DNA of 33,603 nucleotides from an uncultured Ferrovum sp. (GTDB lineage: Bacteria; Pseudomonadota; Gammaproteobacteria; Burkholderiales; Ferrovaceae): positions 1 to 33,603 of the forward strand of contig CAIPBT010000027.1 in assembly GCA_903863375.1 (NCBI GenBank), in the 5' to 3' direction. Positions 24,561 through 33,377 of the stretch are shown in pieces. The translations under genes were made by a program, and so were the position numbers. Numbering within the stretch: position 1 is the first letter of the stretch; each line of letters begins with the position of its first letter. The notes below the pieces were generated by a model. That model made no database searches and was not told the DNA's origin. It saw nothing but the letters and a program-made list of their open reading frames with translations.

Positions 24561-27188
24561 TCAGCGGAAATCGTAGCGGTAGCCTATGTAATAAAACGCG
24601 TTTTTCGCGTCTTCCGAGCTGGTCGGACCTGTCGTCTTGGACAACTCCAGGATCGCCTCGGTTTCCAAAGACGCGGCCTGAGTGAGCCGGTACGACGCCC
24701 GCATGCCCGGGGTGACGCGATCCGTGCGCAGGCCGGTATTGGTGGTCTCGGTGTACAGACGGATGGACGGCTCCAGAGACAACGCGTTCTCAAGCAGAGA
24801 CGTCAGATTGTTGTAGGCCAGCTGGGTGCCACGAAGTTCCGCGCTGTTCAGCACCGTGAGGTTGAAAACGTTGGTATCACGTGCCGAATAGAGGTTGTTA
24901 CCGGTTGCCACAAGACTATAACTCACCTGGCTGCCGGTGCCCGGCGTGGCGGGAGCATTGCCGATGGCCGGCAAGGCCCCGACATCCGACCAGCGCAGGT
25001 CAGTGCTGCCCTGCCAGTGTTCGGTGATCGGTCGGGAGTAGCTCACGACAAACTGACGTGAGGTGGCAGCCACCAGCGCTGCCAGCTGCTGCACCTGGGC
25101 ATAGCCCAGTTGGCTCAACATCTGCTGCAGCGACGTGAAGGTGCTGCCAATCAACGCATTGCCGATGTCCAGATTGGGAATGCGACGATGGTCAAACAGC
25201 ATCGTCAGCACCTGCTGGTCATCGGTGGTCATGGTGCCCTGAACCACCGTGGAGTTGGTCGCCTTGAAACTGGTGTCGTAATCAGACGCGGCATACAGCG
25301 AAAAATGCGGCGTGAAGTAACGACCTTCCAGGCCCAGGGCACGGCGGCTAACCACGCCATCGACGGTCTGGTTGATGCCGTAAACACCTGCGCCAATGCC
25401 GGGAAGGATCTCGTCAAACTGCACATCGAAGCCATAGAAACGTTGATGAGCAGCCGTGATCGGATCCGCCGGTTGACCGACTGACACATTGGCCCGAACA
25501 CGGGTGTTCAGGGAATAAGAGACGGAAGCGCCATCGAACAGGCCAATGGCGCCCGCCGAGGCACCAGACTGCCGGCCCACACGGATACCCAGCGTACTCG
25601 CGAGGTCCTTGTAGTCGATATAGGCCGCGGTCAGCTGGTTGCTGCCGTGGTTACCACTGATGAAACTGGAGGTATTGGTATCACGCAACACCATGCGCGA
25701 ATCGGAATCTGCATCCCGATAACGTGCGGTGGCGTCGATATTGGTGACCAGGGAGGACTGCGTCAAACCCGACAGGGTGGTCTGATTGATACCGGTCGGC
25801 ACGTTCAACAAGGTCTGGGTTTGCGTGGCGCCACCATAATAGAACTGCGAGATGGCACCGGTGATGCTCTTTTGCACCACGGCCGCTTTGCGTGCAGGCT
25901 CTGCTGGTGCCGCCGCTGGAACCTGACTGCCATCGGCCGGAACTGCCGTGACCGGTGCTGCTGCAAGCGCTGCCTGCGGCTTGCCGTCGCCAAGGTTTGC
26001 AAGACGCTGGCGAACCCGATCAGCACCCTCTCCCTGCGGAAACAGCTTCAGATACAGCGCATATTCCATACGCGCCTTGTCCAGCTGGTCACTACGCTCC
26101 CACGCCACGCCGATCAATTCCTGCGCAGTTTGGGAAGACGCATTCGGCGGCAGCAGCAGGACCTGGTTCAACAGGTCAATGGCGCCGCCATAGTTTTTCG
26201 CTGCCACTGCGTCGGCCGCCGCAATCAACAACTCCTCGGCCTTGCTGTCCACGGGAGCGGCCTCCGCAGGCGACGACTCGGCGGCAGACGGCGGCAGGGA
26301 TGCCGCTGCCGTCAGGTTTTGCTCCTTCCGCGCATTGGCATCAAACACCTCGGCAGCAGGAAAGACCTTCAACAGTCGCTGCCGGGCCTGCTCGGCCAGT
26401 TCCGCAGAACGGAAATAACCCAGATTGACCTCAACCCCCCCATCCTTGCCAGCCAAAGGGGATGTGAACACCTGATAGCTGGCGAATTCCTGCGGTACCA
26501 GATGCGGGTTGGCGCTTTCGCGCGTCGCAAAACGCTCCAGCGTGATGGCGTAGGCATCAGACAGACTATCCTGCGCCGCCGTGGCGGTCACCGACGCGGC
26601 AGGTGCCACAATCTCGGCACCAGGAACCGCAGCTCCTGACGCTGCAGCCTGAACCGCGGCACTGGTACCGGGAACGACTGCTGGCGTAGGCGCCACTGCT
26701 GGTGCGGCAGAAGCAATGGCATCCTTCAGCAACACTTCGATCATGCGATCGCCTGAGCCCGCCCGCACCTGGGCGCGCACCGCCGTGTTGAAGCGCACCG
26801 TCAGGGTACGCATCGGGTTATTGGCCTGCTGCAGCGGATAGGTGACCGTGAAGGGCGGGCCCGGTGCATACGCCGGCGACACCTTCGCTTCTTCCACCGA
26901 CGAAACGGCGTTGGGGTCATCGAGCGAGATCAGTTGGAAGGTGATCTGCAGGAGATCACTCTTCTCACCGGATGCGGGCGACTGTCGGATATAACGCACA
27001 CGGCCATTGAAATGGATCTGGATCAGGGCGTCCGACTGAACGGCCTGAACCTGCACATCGTCAAGCGTCTGCGCCGATACCCCTGCGGAACCAATCAGAC
27101 CCAGCAGGAGCGGCAACAACCACCAACCGCCCTGCGAGCCTGTCGTCACTGTCCTGTTACCTGAAGGCAGCGTCTGCCGAGAATTCAT
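24561..27188 (-). CDS. Composite envelope protein: AMIN-like, SPOR-like and TPR-like regions with a C-terminal beta-barrel
   Basis: An 875-residue secreted protein with no single family I recognise. In order: signal peptide (to about 40, cleavage after VSA); an AMIN-like beta domain (about 41-155); an Ala/Pro linker; a SPOR-like stretch (about 213-282, with SYQVFTSPL and VNLGYFRSAELAEQARQRL); TPR-like helices (about 315-400); a second linker; and a beta-rich region (about 440-875) with alternating aromatic strands, ending YIGYRYDFR, like an outer-membrane barrel. No heme motif is present. It lies 15 nt after the giant cytochrome gene, so it is the natural candidate for its outer-membrane partner. 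ATG 27188 is preferred over GTG 27194. Barrel assignment is by composition and strand pattern only. Confidence 0.75.
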   Translation of the reverse strand: MNSRQTLPSGNRTVTTGSQGGWWLLPLLLGLIGSAGVSAQTLDDVQVQAVQSDALIQIHFNGRVRYIRQSPASGEKSDLLQITFQLISLDDPNAVSSVEEAKVSPAYAPGPPFTVTYPLQQANNPMRTLTVRFNTAVRAQVRAGSGDRMIEVLLKDAIASAAPAVAPTPAVVPGTSAAVQAAASGAAVPGAEIVAPAASVTATAAQDSLSDAYAITLERFATRESANPHLVPQEFASYQVFTSPLAGKDGGVEVNLGYFRSAELAEQARQRLLKVFPAAEVFDANARKEQNLTAAASLPPSAAESSPAEAAPVDSKAEELLIAAADAVAAKNYGGAIDLLNQVLLLPPNASSQTAQELIGVAWERSDQLDKARMEYALYLKLFPQGEGADRVRQRLANLGDGKPQAALAAAPVTAVPADGSQVPAAAPAEPARKAAVVQKSITGAISQFYYGGATQTQTLLNVPTGINQTTLSGLTQSSLVTNIDATARYRDADSDSRMVLRDTNTSSFISGNHGSNQLTAAYIDYKDLASTLGIRVGRQSGASAGAIGLFDGASVSYSLNTRVRANVSVGQPADPITAAHQRFYGFDVQFDEILPGIGAGVYGINQTVDGVVSRRALGLEGRYFTPHFSLYAASDYDTSFKATNSTVVQGTMTTDDQQVLTMLFDHRRIPNLDIGNALIGSTFTSLQQMLSQLGYAQVQQLAALVAATSRQFVVSYSRPITEHWQGSTDLRWSDVGALPAIGNAPATPGTGSQVSYSLVATGNNLYSARDTNVFNLTVLNSAELRGTQLAYNNLTSLLENALSLEPSIRLYTETTNTGLRTDRVTPGMRASYRLTQAASLETEAILELSKTTGPTSSEDAKNAFYYIGYRYDFR

Positions 27189-27203
27189 GTTCACCCGGTT
27201 GTG

Positions 27204-30200
27204 TTAGTGGGGCTTTGCGCGCGTTCCGCCGACAGCCGGCGCCACACCAGCGACCGGTGCCATTTCCGTATTCCCGATATGGCAGCTGATGCACGGCAAT
27301 CCGGCATTCCGTGCCGTGGCGACGTACCGCGGCGACATGTGCTGGTAGAACACCGGCGTCCAGCCGTTGGTGTTGTGGCAAACGTTACAGGCCCGGCTGG
27401 TCAGCATGTGATGGGCTGGCAGGCCCTGCACCGCCGTATGGCCATTGTGGCAGGTCAGACACGGCACGCCGGCAACCGAGGCGTGACTGAACAAGGCCGG
27501 GAGCCACGCCGTGGTCCTGTGACACTGATCGCACTGACTGGATGACGGGATATGGTTGGCGGGCTTGCCTGTCACCACCACGCCATTGTGCACTGCCCCG
27601 TCATGACAGGTCACACACGAGCCTGGCGTGACATTGACGTGATTGAAGGCCATGCCGGTCGGCAGGGCACCAAACACCGTCGGTCCGTGACTGGCCCCAC
27701 GGGCGATGATCATCGAATTGCCTGCGGGCAGGTTGCCGGCACCCAAAACCGCCGCAACCGAGGCCGGAAGCACACCACTGGCTGCGGGTTTCGTTCCAGA
27801 AGTCGTGGTACCAGCCACCGTGCTGGATGTTGTACTCGCCACAGGCGTACCGTTCACCACCCCACCCGTCGTTGCGGTACCAGCGACGGTCGTACTCCCC
27901 GCCGGGCTTCCTGCACCACTGCCAGCCGGCGCCTTCACGGCAATACCGCCAGTCACCCGGCGCTGCAGGGCGGCGGCACTTTGCACCCCCGTCGATCCCA
28001 CCAGTTGCAGAACATACGAGGCAGGCAATCCGCCATTGGCGATGGTCAGCAAGGCAGTTTCCTGGGCCGTATTGATGGTCGGCGTAAACGTCAGGCTGAT
28101 GGTACAGCTCGCCGCCGCTGCCACAGAGGTTCCGCAGGTAGAGGTAGCCTTGAAGTCAGCAGCGTTAGCTCCGCTGATCACCGGTGCTGTGAACGACACG
28201 GCAGCCGCGCCCGTGTTGGAGAACGTCAGGACCTGGATTGGCGAAACCGTACCAATGGCGGTTGAGCTGAGCGCCACCACCGCATTGGCCGACAACGTGG
28301 TGGTTGCCACTGCACCCGAAAGCGTAAAGGTCTGTGTGCTGCCGGTCTTACCGCCGGCGTTATCCGTCACAGTCAGGGTGCCGGCACGCGCCCCCGCTGC
28401 CGAAGGCTTGAAGGTCACCGAAATCGAGCAGTTAGCGCCCGCAGCCAGGGAAGTACCGCAGGTGTTGGTCTGCGTGTAATCGGCAGAGTTGGTACCCGAC
28501 AGCGCGACGCTGGTGATCGCCAATGCCGCCGTGCCGGAGTTGTTCAGCGCGATGGACTTGACGACCGTGCCGCCGATGGCCGACGCACTGAACACAATCG
28601 TGCTCGAGGCCGCCGGAACATATTGCGGAATGGCCTCGGCCGTGATGCCGGTGCCCAACGCCTTGTCGCTGGTCTTGTGACAGCCCGAACCACCACAATC
28701 CTTGCCGGCATTGTGGTTGGCGCTCTCGCGCACCCACAGATTGCTCACCCCAGTGAACTTCGAGCCTATCTCGTGACAGGACATGCAGGTCTTGCCTGAA
28801 ACCGTCGAGTGCACGAAGGTTCCGTTAGCAAAACCTCCCGTCACTGTGGAGTTGGTGTGACAGGTTTCGCAGGCCAGCGTGGCGACGTACTGGTGACCAT
28901 CCGTGGAGGCGTTGGGGGCAACCACCATCGTCACGCCCGTGTAGGCCGACACCTGCGTCGTTGCGTGACAGGTGATACAGCTGCTGGTGACACCCGTGTG
29001 ATCCATCACAGTGCCGGCAAACGAGTTGAAGTTGTTGGTCACCGCGTTACGGTGGCACTTTTCACACGCGTTGCCCAGCGCACCAACCGTGGTCGGGATG
29101 TGCTTGGCGGGCTGAGGCGTGGGCTTCACGTTGGCAAACACCAGCGCAACCCCACCCGCACCATGACACGTGATACACGCGCTGGTGATGGCGCCAGTCG
29201 ATGGCGAATGGTTCATCCGCGCGGTGTTGTACGTTGCCGAGTTGATGTGACAGGCCGAACACGCCGGCGTCGCCGGGAAGGCCGACAGCGGGATGTGATT
29301 GGACGGCAACGATCCGCCGCTATTATTCGACGAGAACGTTGGCGACGTTGTGTGGCACGTACCGCAGTCGGTACCAAACGCCGGATGCTTGCTGTCCAGG
29401 GAAGTCAGGGGGAACTGGTCACTTTGCAGGGTGTTGCCTGCCACCATGCCAGTAAACACCGACGTACCGCTGTTGGCGTTGGTATGGCAGCTATCGCAGC
29501 GTGTGCCAGGCAACCCATTCAACAAAGTGGTGTGGCCGGCAACATTCAGCGTGGGTGTGTTGACGTTGCCGCCAGCGCCACTGCCGATCACAAACGAACC
29601 GCCCCCCGTGGAAGTACCGCCACTGGCCGCATAGGTCGCGTGACAGCCGCTGGACGCGCAGTCGAGGGTGCCGATGGCAATGTGATTCACGCCGCTGCTA
29701 CCCGTGTAGACCGTCGCCTTGCCGATGGACGGCGAGGCGTTGGCCAATGCCGTCGACACCGTGGAATTATGGCAAGCCGAGCAGGCCTGACCGGTTACCG
29801 TATGGGCGGCAGCCAGATCGTAAGACGTGTAGACGCCCGAGGTGGTGTGACAGGCCGAACAGGCTGCCGTGCCCACCGGAATATGCGCAGCGGGCTTTGC
29901 GACCGCATTGGTCTTGAACGTGGGCGACGTGGTGTGACAGGTGACGCAATCGCCGGTGTAGCTGGCGTGATTGGCGTCCTCGGTGGCGTTCGGGAACTGG
30001 TCACCACCACCAACCTGCGTCGGCAACATGCCGGCGTAAACCGTGCCGCCCGGCTGGGTGTGGCAGGTGCCACAGGTGGTCTGACCGCCGGCAGCAACGG
30101 CAGTGTGGCCGGCAACCGTCAGCGTCGGGCTATTGATGTTGCCTGCGCCGGTGCCGATCTTGAACACCGCACCCGTTGCCGTGTAGTTCGCATGACAGGC

Positions 30201-33200
30201 CACGCAATCGGTGCTGCCGATCGGAATGTGGTTGGCAATTGCGGTTTCCGTCTTGATCGGCATCGCAGCATCGACCAGGAATGTCCCGGCCACGCCCGAG
30301 CCGTGACAGGTCAGGCACGTCTGCGTCGACGTGTGCGTGGTCACCAGATTGGCTGCGGCAGCCGAGTAGTTGCCACCGGCATGACAGTTGCTGCAGGTGG
30401 TTGCCAAATTGCCGAGCGGAATGTGCTTCGGCGGCAACGCGGTGGGGTTGGTCTTGAACATTGCCACCGTGGTGTGGCAGGCGCCGCAATCTCCGGTGAA
30501 GTTGGCATGGACCGCATCCACCGACGTGGCCGGCACCACGTCTGAGGGCACCGTTGCCGGGTTCGACACCATGCCCAGGAACCCGGAGTTCTGCGCATGA
30601 CACCCCGAGCAGCTCATACCCGTTACGCTGGTATGCACATTCACTCCGCCGTTGCCAAGCACAAAGTTGGTGGACGGATTCGCAGCCCCCAGCACGAAGC
30701 TGGTGACGGATCCTGTCGCGTAGGCCTTGTGACAGCCGGAGGAAGCGCAGTCGAGCGAGCCAATCGGGAAGTGCGTGCTGGTGTTGTAGACCGTGGCGGT
30801 GCCAATGGCCGGGCTGCTGGCGGCGATCGCCGCGGAGACAGTGGCATTGTGACACGCCGAGCAGGCCTGCCCCTGGCTGGCCGCACTGCTGTGGGTCAGG
30901 CCAACGTCCGGCAGCGGATAGTTGAAGGCGGTAGACAAGGCCGCAGTCGACACGTGACAGGCCGAACAGACTGCCGCCGCCGTCGGAATGTGCGCAGCGG
31001 GACGCCCGGAGGCATTCGTCACGTTGAGCTGGAAGGTTGGCGACGTGGTATGACAGGCACCGCAATCGCCGGTGGTCGGATGCTTGGCATCAAACGTCAA
31101 CGCAGGACGGGTGTCGCCGGCAGCCCCGGTCGCAACCGTGGAAGTTGCCCCGGTCGCAACCGTGGAAGTTGCCACGGTCGCAACCGTGGAAGTTGCCACC
31201 ATGCCCTGGAACACCTTGCCGGCATCGTGGCAGGAGGAACAACTGGTGACCCCCGCCGACAACACCGTGTTGTGGGCCGTGACCGACATGGTCGGGGTCG
31301 TGATGTTGCCCGCGCTGCCGACCCCGATCTTGAACACCGAACCCGCAGCAGCGTAGTTGCTGTGGCAACCGCTGCCGTCACAGGTGGCTGTCCCGCTGGC
31401 CGCCGACGTGTTGCCAAGGCTGCCAATCGGAATGTGCAGCGAAGGATCGTTGAACACGATCACCGGCGTGCCAAGGCTGGCGGCCGCGCTGGACTGGGCC
31501 GAGTTGTGACAAACCGCGCAGGCCTGCCCTGTGGTGTGGGTTGCCACCAGGTTCGGATTGGTAAATACGTTCGGCGTGGTGTGACAGGTCGCGCAGGCCA
31601 GCGCCCCCGTGGGAATGTGCCCGGCCGGCTTGGCGAAGGCGCCCAGCAGGTTGCTGGCAAACACCGGATTGACGGAATGACAGGTCGAACAGTTGCCAGT
31701 GTAGCTCTGGTGCGCGCTGTCAAAAGTGGCCGTCGGGAACGTATCGTTCGCTGTGGTATTGGTGCTGGCAACCATGCCGGCGTACTGGGCACCTGGAACG
31801 TTCAGGGCCCCGTGACAGGAAGTACAGTCAGCCGATACATAAGTGTGCAGCGGACCGGTCAGGCTCGGGTTGGCAGGCGAGCCGCCGCCGGCCAGACGGA
31901 AGCCATTGCTTCCCGGCGTAAAGCTCGGAATGGCCGAAGACACGTGACAGGTGCTGCAGTCAGTGCCGGCCGTGAACGGAATGTGCGGCATGCCGTTCAC
32001 GCTGAGCGATGCCGTATTGGCCTTCACCACAATGCTGGTCTGCGCCGCAAACGGCCCGGTACCGTCGTTGTGACACACATTACAGCCCTGCGAGACCACG
32101 GCGCTTTGGTGCACGCCGGTGGCACTGTAATTGATCGACTGGGCAAAGCTGGTCACGCTGCCATGGCAGGCGGAACACGGCACCGACGTCGGCATGGGGT
32201 AATGCGTTCCATCCGTGGACCGCATCACCAACGGTGTCGACTTGGTCAACCCGGCGTAATTCTTGCCGTCCTCGTGACAGCTCGCGCAAGTCTGCGCCGT
32301 CACGACGCTGTGGTTCATTACTGCGCCGGAGAAGTTGTCGAATGAGCCCGTGGCGTGACATGCCACGCAATCGATACCCTGCACGGGAATATGATTGCTG
32401 ATCGCCGTCGGCGTCACCAGCGCCTTGCCAGCCAGCGGTGGATACGGCGAATTGTAGCCGTGGCAGGTCTGGCAGTTGTTGGTGATGCCGGTGTGCACCA
32501 TGGCGCCCAGGGCGAAGCCACCGGGATTGATGATGGGCGAATTGCTGTGACAGACCGAACAGTCCTGCACGGTCGGAATATGGGCCGTGCCTGCCGGAAT
32601 GCCCAGGTAGGGGTTGTTGTTATGACAGCTGGAACAAGCCGCACCCAGTTTTGGGTTGGACGAAATGCCGGCCGCTTCATGGCTAAACAGCGCAGGCTTC
32701 CAGGCCGTGGTCTGACGATGGCAATCGTCACAGTTAGACGTAGCCGGGACGGGCACATGGGTAGGCGTCTTGCCCTCAGCGCGGATGCCGTTGTGGCAAG
32801 ACGAGCAGGCCGGACCGGCATGCGACGGCGCGGCGAAAATGCCGGCCGCAGCGTGATCGAACCGGATGGCATTGGTGAACGAACCAATGCTGTGACACTG
32901 ATCGCAGGAAGCCGTGGTAACAGGATGGGGCGGGCTGGGGCTCTTGCCCTGTGCGTAATAGCCGTTATGACAGGTATTGCAGGTACCGGGCATCACCATG
33001 GCATGCGTGAACTGCGTGCCGGCGAACGTCGACGTGTTGTGGCAGGCGTCGCATTGCTGGGTAATCGGGATATGGTTGTTCGGCATGGGCATGGCGCCCG
33101 TGCGGCTGCCCTGGATATGACACAGGTTGCACTCCTTGGGGGTGCCCTTGAACACACCATTGATGTGGCAGGTTTCGCAACGGACCACCTCGTGCGCTCC

Positions 33201-33356
33201 GCGCAACGGGAACATGGTGGTGTCGTGATTGAAACTTGCCCCAGTCGCCTGGGCCATCGACGTGCCGGGCGACAGCAAGGCCATCAGGACAAACATCAAT
33301 GCCAGCAGTACCTGCCGGAGGGCAGCGAATCCCGGAATCGCAGTCCGTTTGTTCAT
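27204..33356 (-). CDS. Giant secreted multiheme cytochrome c (45 CXXCH plus 4 CX4CH)
   Basis: A 2050-residue protein with a signal peptide (residues 1-37, cleavage after AQA). Heme sites fill residues about 50-1560: first 12 closely spaced sites, then repeated five-heme modules (from about residues 556, 765, 957, 1137 and 1331). Two beta-sandwich domains of the choice-of-anchor D/ASH type follow (about 1585-1790), then a Gly/Ser/Thr linker (about 1804-1880), then a final five-heme domain to the C-terminus. I counted 45 CXXCH by reading; the CX4CH sites are at 31362-31382, 30729-30749, 29640-29660 and 28677-28697. HIP just before many sites supplies likely distal ligands. It is probably periplasmic or cell-surface and long-range in electron transfer. 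ATG 33356 (MNKRTAIP) gives the cleanest signal peptide; GTG 33368 and ATG 33362 are alternatives. Confidence 0.93.
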   Translation of the reverse strand: MNKRTAIPGFAALRQVLLALMFVLMALLSPGTSMAQATGASFNHDTTMFPLRGAHEVVRCETCHINGVFKGTPKECNLCHIQGSRTGAMPMPNNHIPITQQCDACHNTSTFAGTQFTHAMVMPGTCNTCHNGYYAQGKSPSPPHPVTTASCDQCHSIGSFTNAIRFDHAAAGIFAAPSHAGPACSSCHNGIRAEGKTPTHVPVPATSNCDDCHRQTTAWKPALFSHEAAGISSNPKLGAACSSCHNNNPYLGIPAGTAHIPTVQDCSVCHSNSPIINPGGFALGAMVHTGITNNCQTCHGYNSPYPPLAGKALVTPTAISNHIPVQGIDCVACHATGSFDNFSGAVMNHSVVTAQTCASCHEDGKNYAGLTKSTPLVMRSTDGTHYPMPTSVPCSACHGSVTSFAQSINYSATGVHQSAVVSQGCNVCHNDGTGPFAAQTSIVVKANTASLSVNGMPHIPFTAGTDCSTCHVSSAIPSFTPGSNGFRLAGGGSPANPSLTGPLHTYVSADCTSCHGALNVPGAQYAGMVASTNTTANDTFPTATFDSAHQSYTGNCSTCHSVNPVFASNLLGAFAKPAGHIPTGALACATCHTTPNVFTNPNLVATHTTGQACAVCHNSAQSSAAASLGTPVIVFNDPSLHIPIGSLGNTSAASGTATCDGSGCHSNYAAAGSVFKIGVGSAGNITTPTMSVTAHNTVLSAGVTSCSSCHDAGKVFQGMVATSTVATVATSTVATGATSTVATGAAGDTRPALTFDAKHPTTGDCGACHTTSPTFQLNVTNASGRPAAHIPTAAAVCSACHVSTAALSTAFNYPLPDVGLTHSSAASQGQACSACHNATVSAAIAASSPAIGTATVYNTSTHFPIGSLDCASSGCHKAYATGSVTSFVLGAANPSTNFVLGNGGVNVHTSVTGMSCSGCHAQNSGFLGMVSNPATVPSDVVPATSVDAVHANFTGDCGACHTTVAMFKTNPTALPPKHIPLGNLATTCSNCHAGGNYSAAAANLVTTHTSTQTCLTCHGSGVAGTFLVDAAMPIKTETAIANHIPIGSTDCVACHANYTATGAVFKIGTGAGNINSPTLTVAGHTAVAAGGQTTCGTCHTQPGGTVYAGMLPTQVGGGDQFPNATEDANHASYTGDCVTCHTTSPTFKTNAVAKPAAHIPVGTAACSACHTTSGVYTSYDLAAAHTVTGQACSACHNSTVSTALANASPSIGKATVYTGSSGVNHIAIGTLDCASSGCHATYAASGGTSTGGGSFVIGSGAGGNVNTPTLNVAGHTTLLNGLPGTRCDSCHTNANSGTSVFTGMVAGNTLQSDQFPLTSLDSKHPAFGTDCGTCHTTSPTFSSNNSGGSLPSNHIPLSAFPATPACSACHINSATYNTARMNHSPSTGAITSACITCHGAGGVALVFANVKPTPQPAKHIPTTVGALGNACEKCHRNAVTNNFNSFAGTVMDHTGVTSSCITCHATTQVSAYTGVTMVVAPNASTDGHQYVATLACETCHTNSTVTGGFANGTFVHSTVSGKTCMSCHEIGSKFTGVSNLWVRESANHNAGKDCGGSGCHKTSDKALGTGITAEAIPQYVPAASSTIVFSASAIGGTVVKSIALNNSGTAALAITSVALSGTNSADYTQTNTCGTSLAAGANCSISVTFKPSAAGARAGTLTVTDNAGGKTGSTQTFTLSGAVATTTLSANAVVALSSTAIGTVSPIQVLTFSNTGAAAVSFTAPVISGANAADFKATSTCGTSVAAAASCTISLTFTPTINTAQETALLTIANGGLPASYVLQLVGSTGVQSAAALQRRVTGGIAVKAPAGSGAGSPAGSTTVAGTATTGGVVNGTPVASTTSSTVAGTTTSGTKPAASGVLPASVAAVLGAGNLPAGNSMIIARGASHGPTVFGALPTGMAFNHVNVTPGSCVTCHDGAVHNGVVVTGKPANHIPSSSQCDQCHRTTAWLPALFSHASVAGVPCLTCHNGHTAVQGLPAHHMLTSRACNVCHNTNGWTPVFYQHMSPRYVATARNAGLPCISCHIGNTEMAPVAGVAPAVGGTRAKPH
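29352..31691 (-). repeat. Five-heme protein modules, period 180-209 residues
   Basis: Module starts, marked by the (G/T)DCxxCH-TTSP or GNCSTCH site, fall at 31691, 31064, 30488, 29948 and 29366 in transcription order, 627, 576, 540 and 582 nt apart. Each runs: site 1, then HIP and site 2, site 3 (usually GQACxxCHN), site 4 (CX4CH in three of the first four), the TPT-L-V-GH strand, site 5, and F-x-GM before the next module. The fifth module is diverged. Confidence 0.8.
31124..31195 (-). repeat. 24-bp tandem repeat inside the giant cytochrome gene
   Basis: Three in-frame copies of a 24-bp unit (31124-31147, 31148-31171, 31172-31195), nearly identical, encode VATSTVAT-like octapeptides between site 5 of one module and site 1 of the next. 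The repeat lengthens this module to 209 residues and looks like recent slippage in a flexible linker. Confidence 0.88.
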
Positions 33357-33377
33357 TTCCATCCCCACTAAGACCCG

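Noticed and set aside
28809-32345. Two long plus-strand frames (about 580 residues each) opposite the giant cytochrome gene
   Set aside because: They are mirror images of the repetitive, GC-rich CXXCH coding strand, rich in Arg/Gly/His without any recognisable fold, signal peptide or ribosome site. The minus-strand frame has 49 heme motifs and a signal peptide.
27204-33356. CRISPR-like periodicity from regularly spaced similar short sequences
   Set aside because: The periodic elements are degenerate codons for CXXCH inside an open frame, with unequal spacing and no identical repeats or unique spacers.
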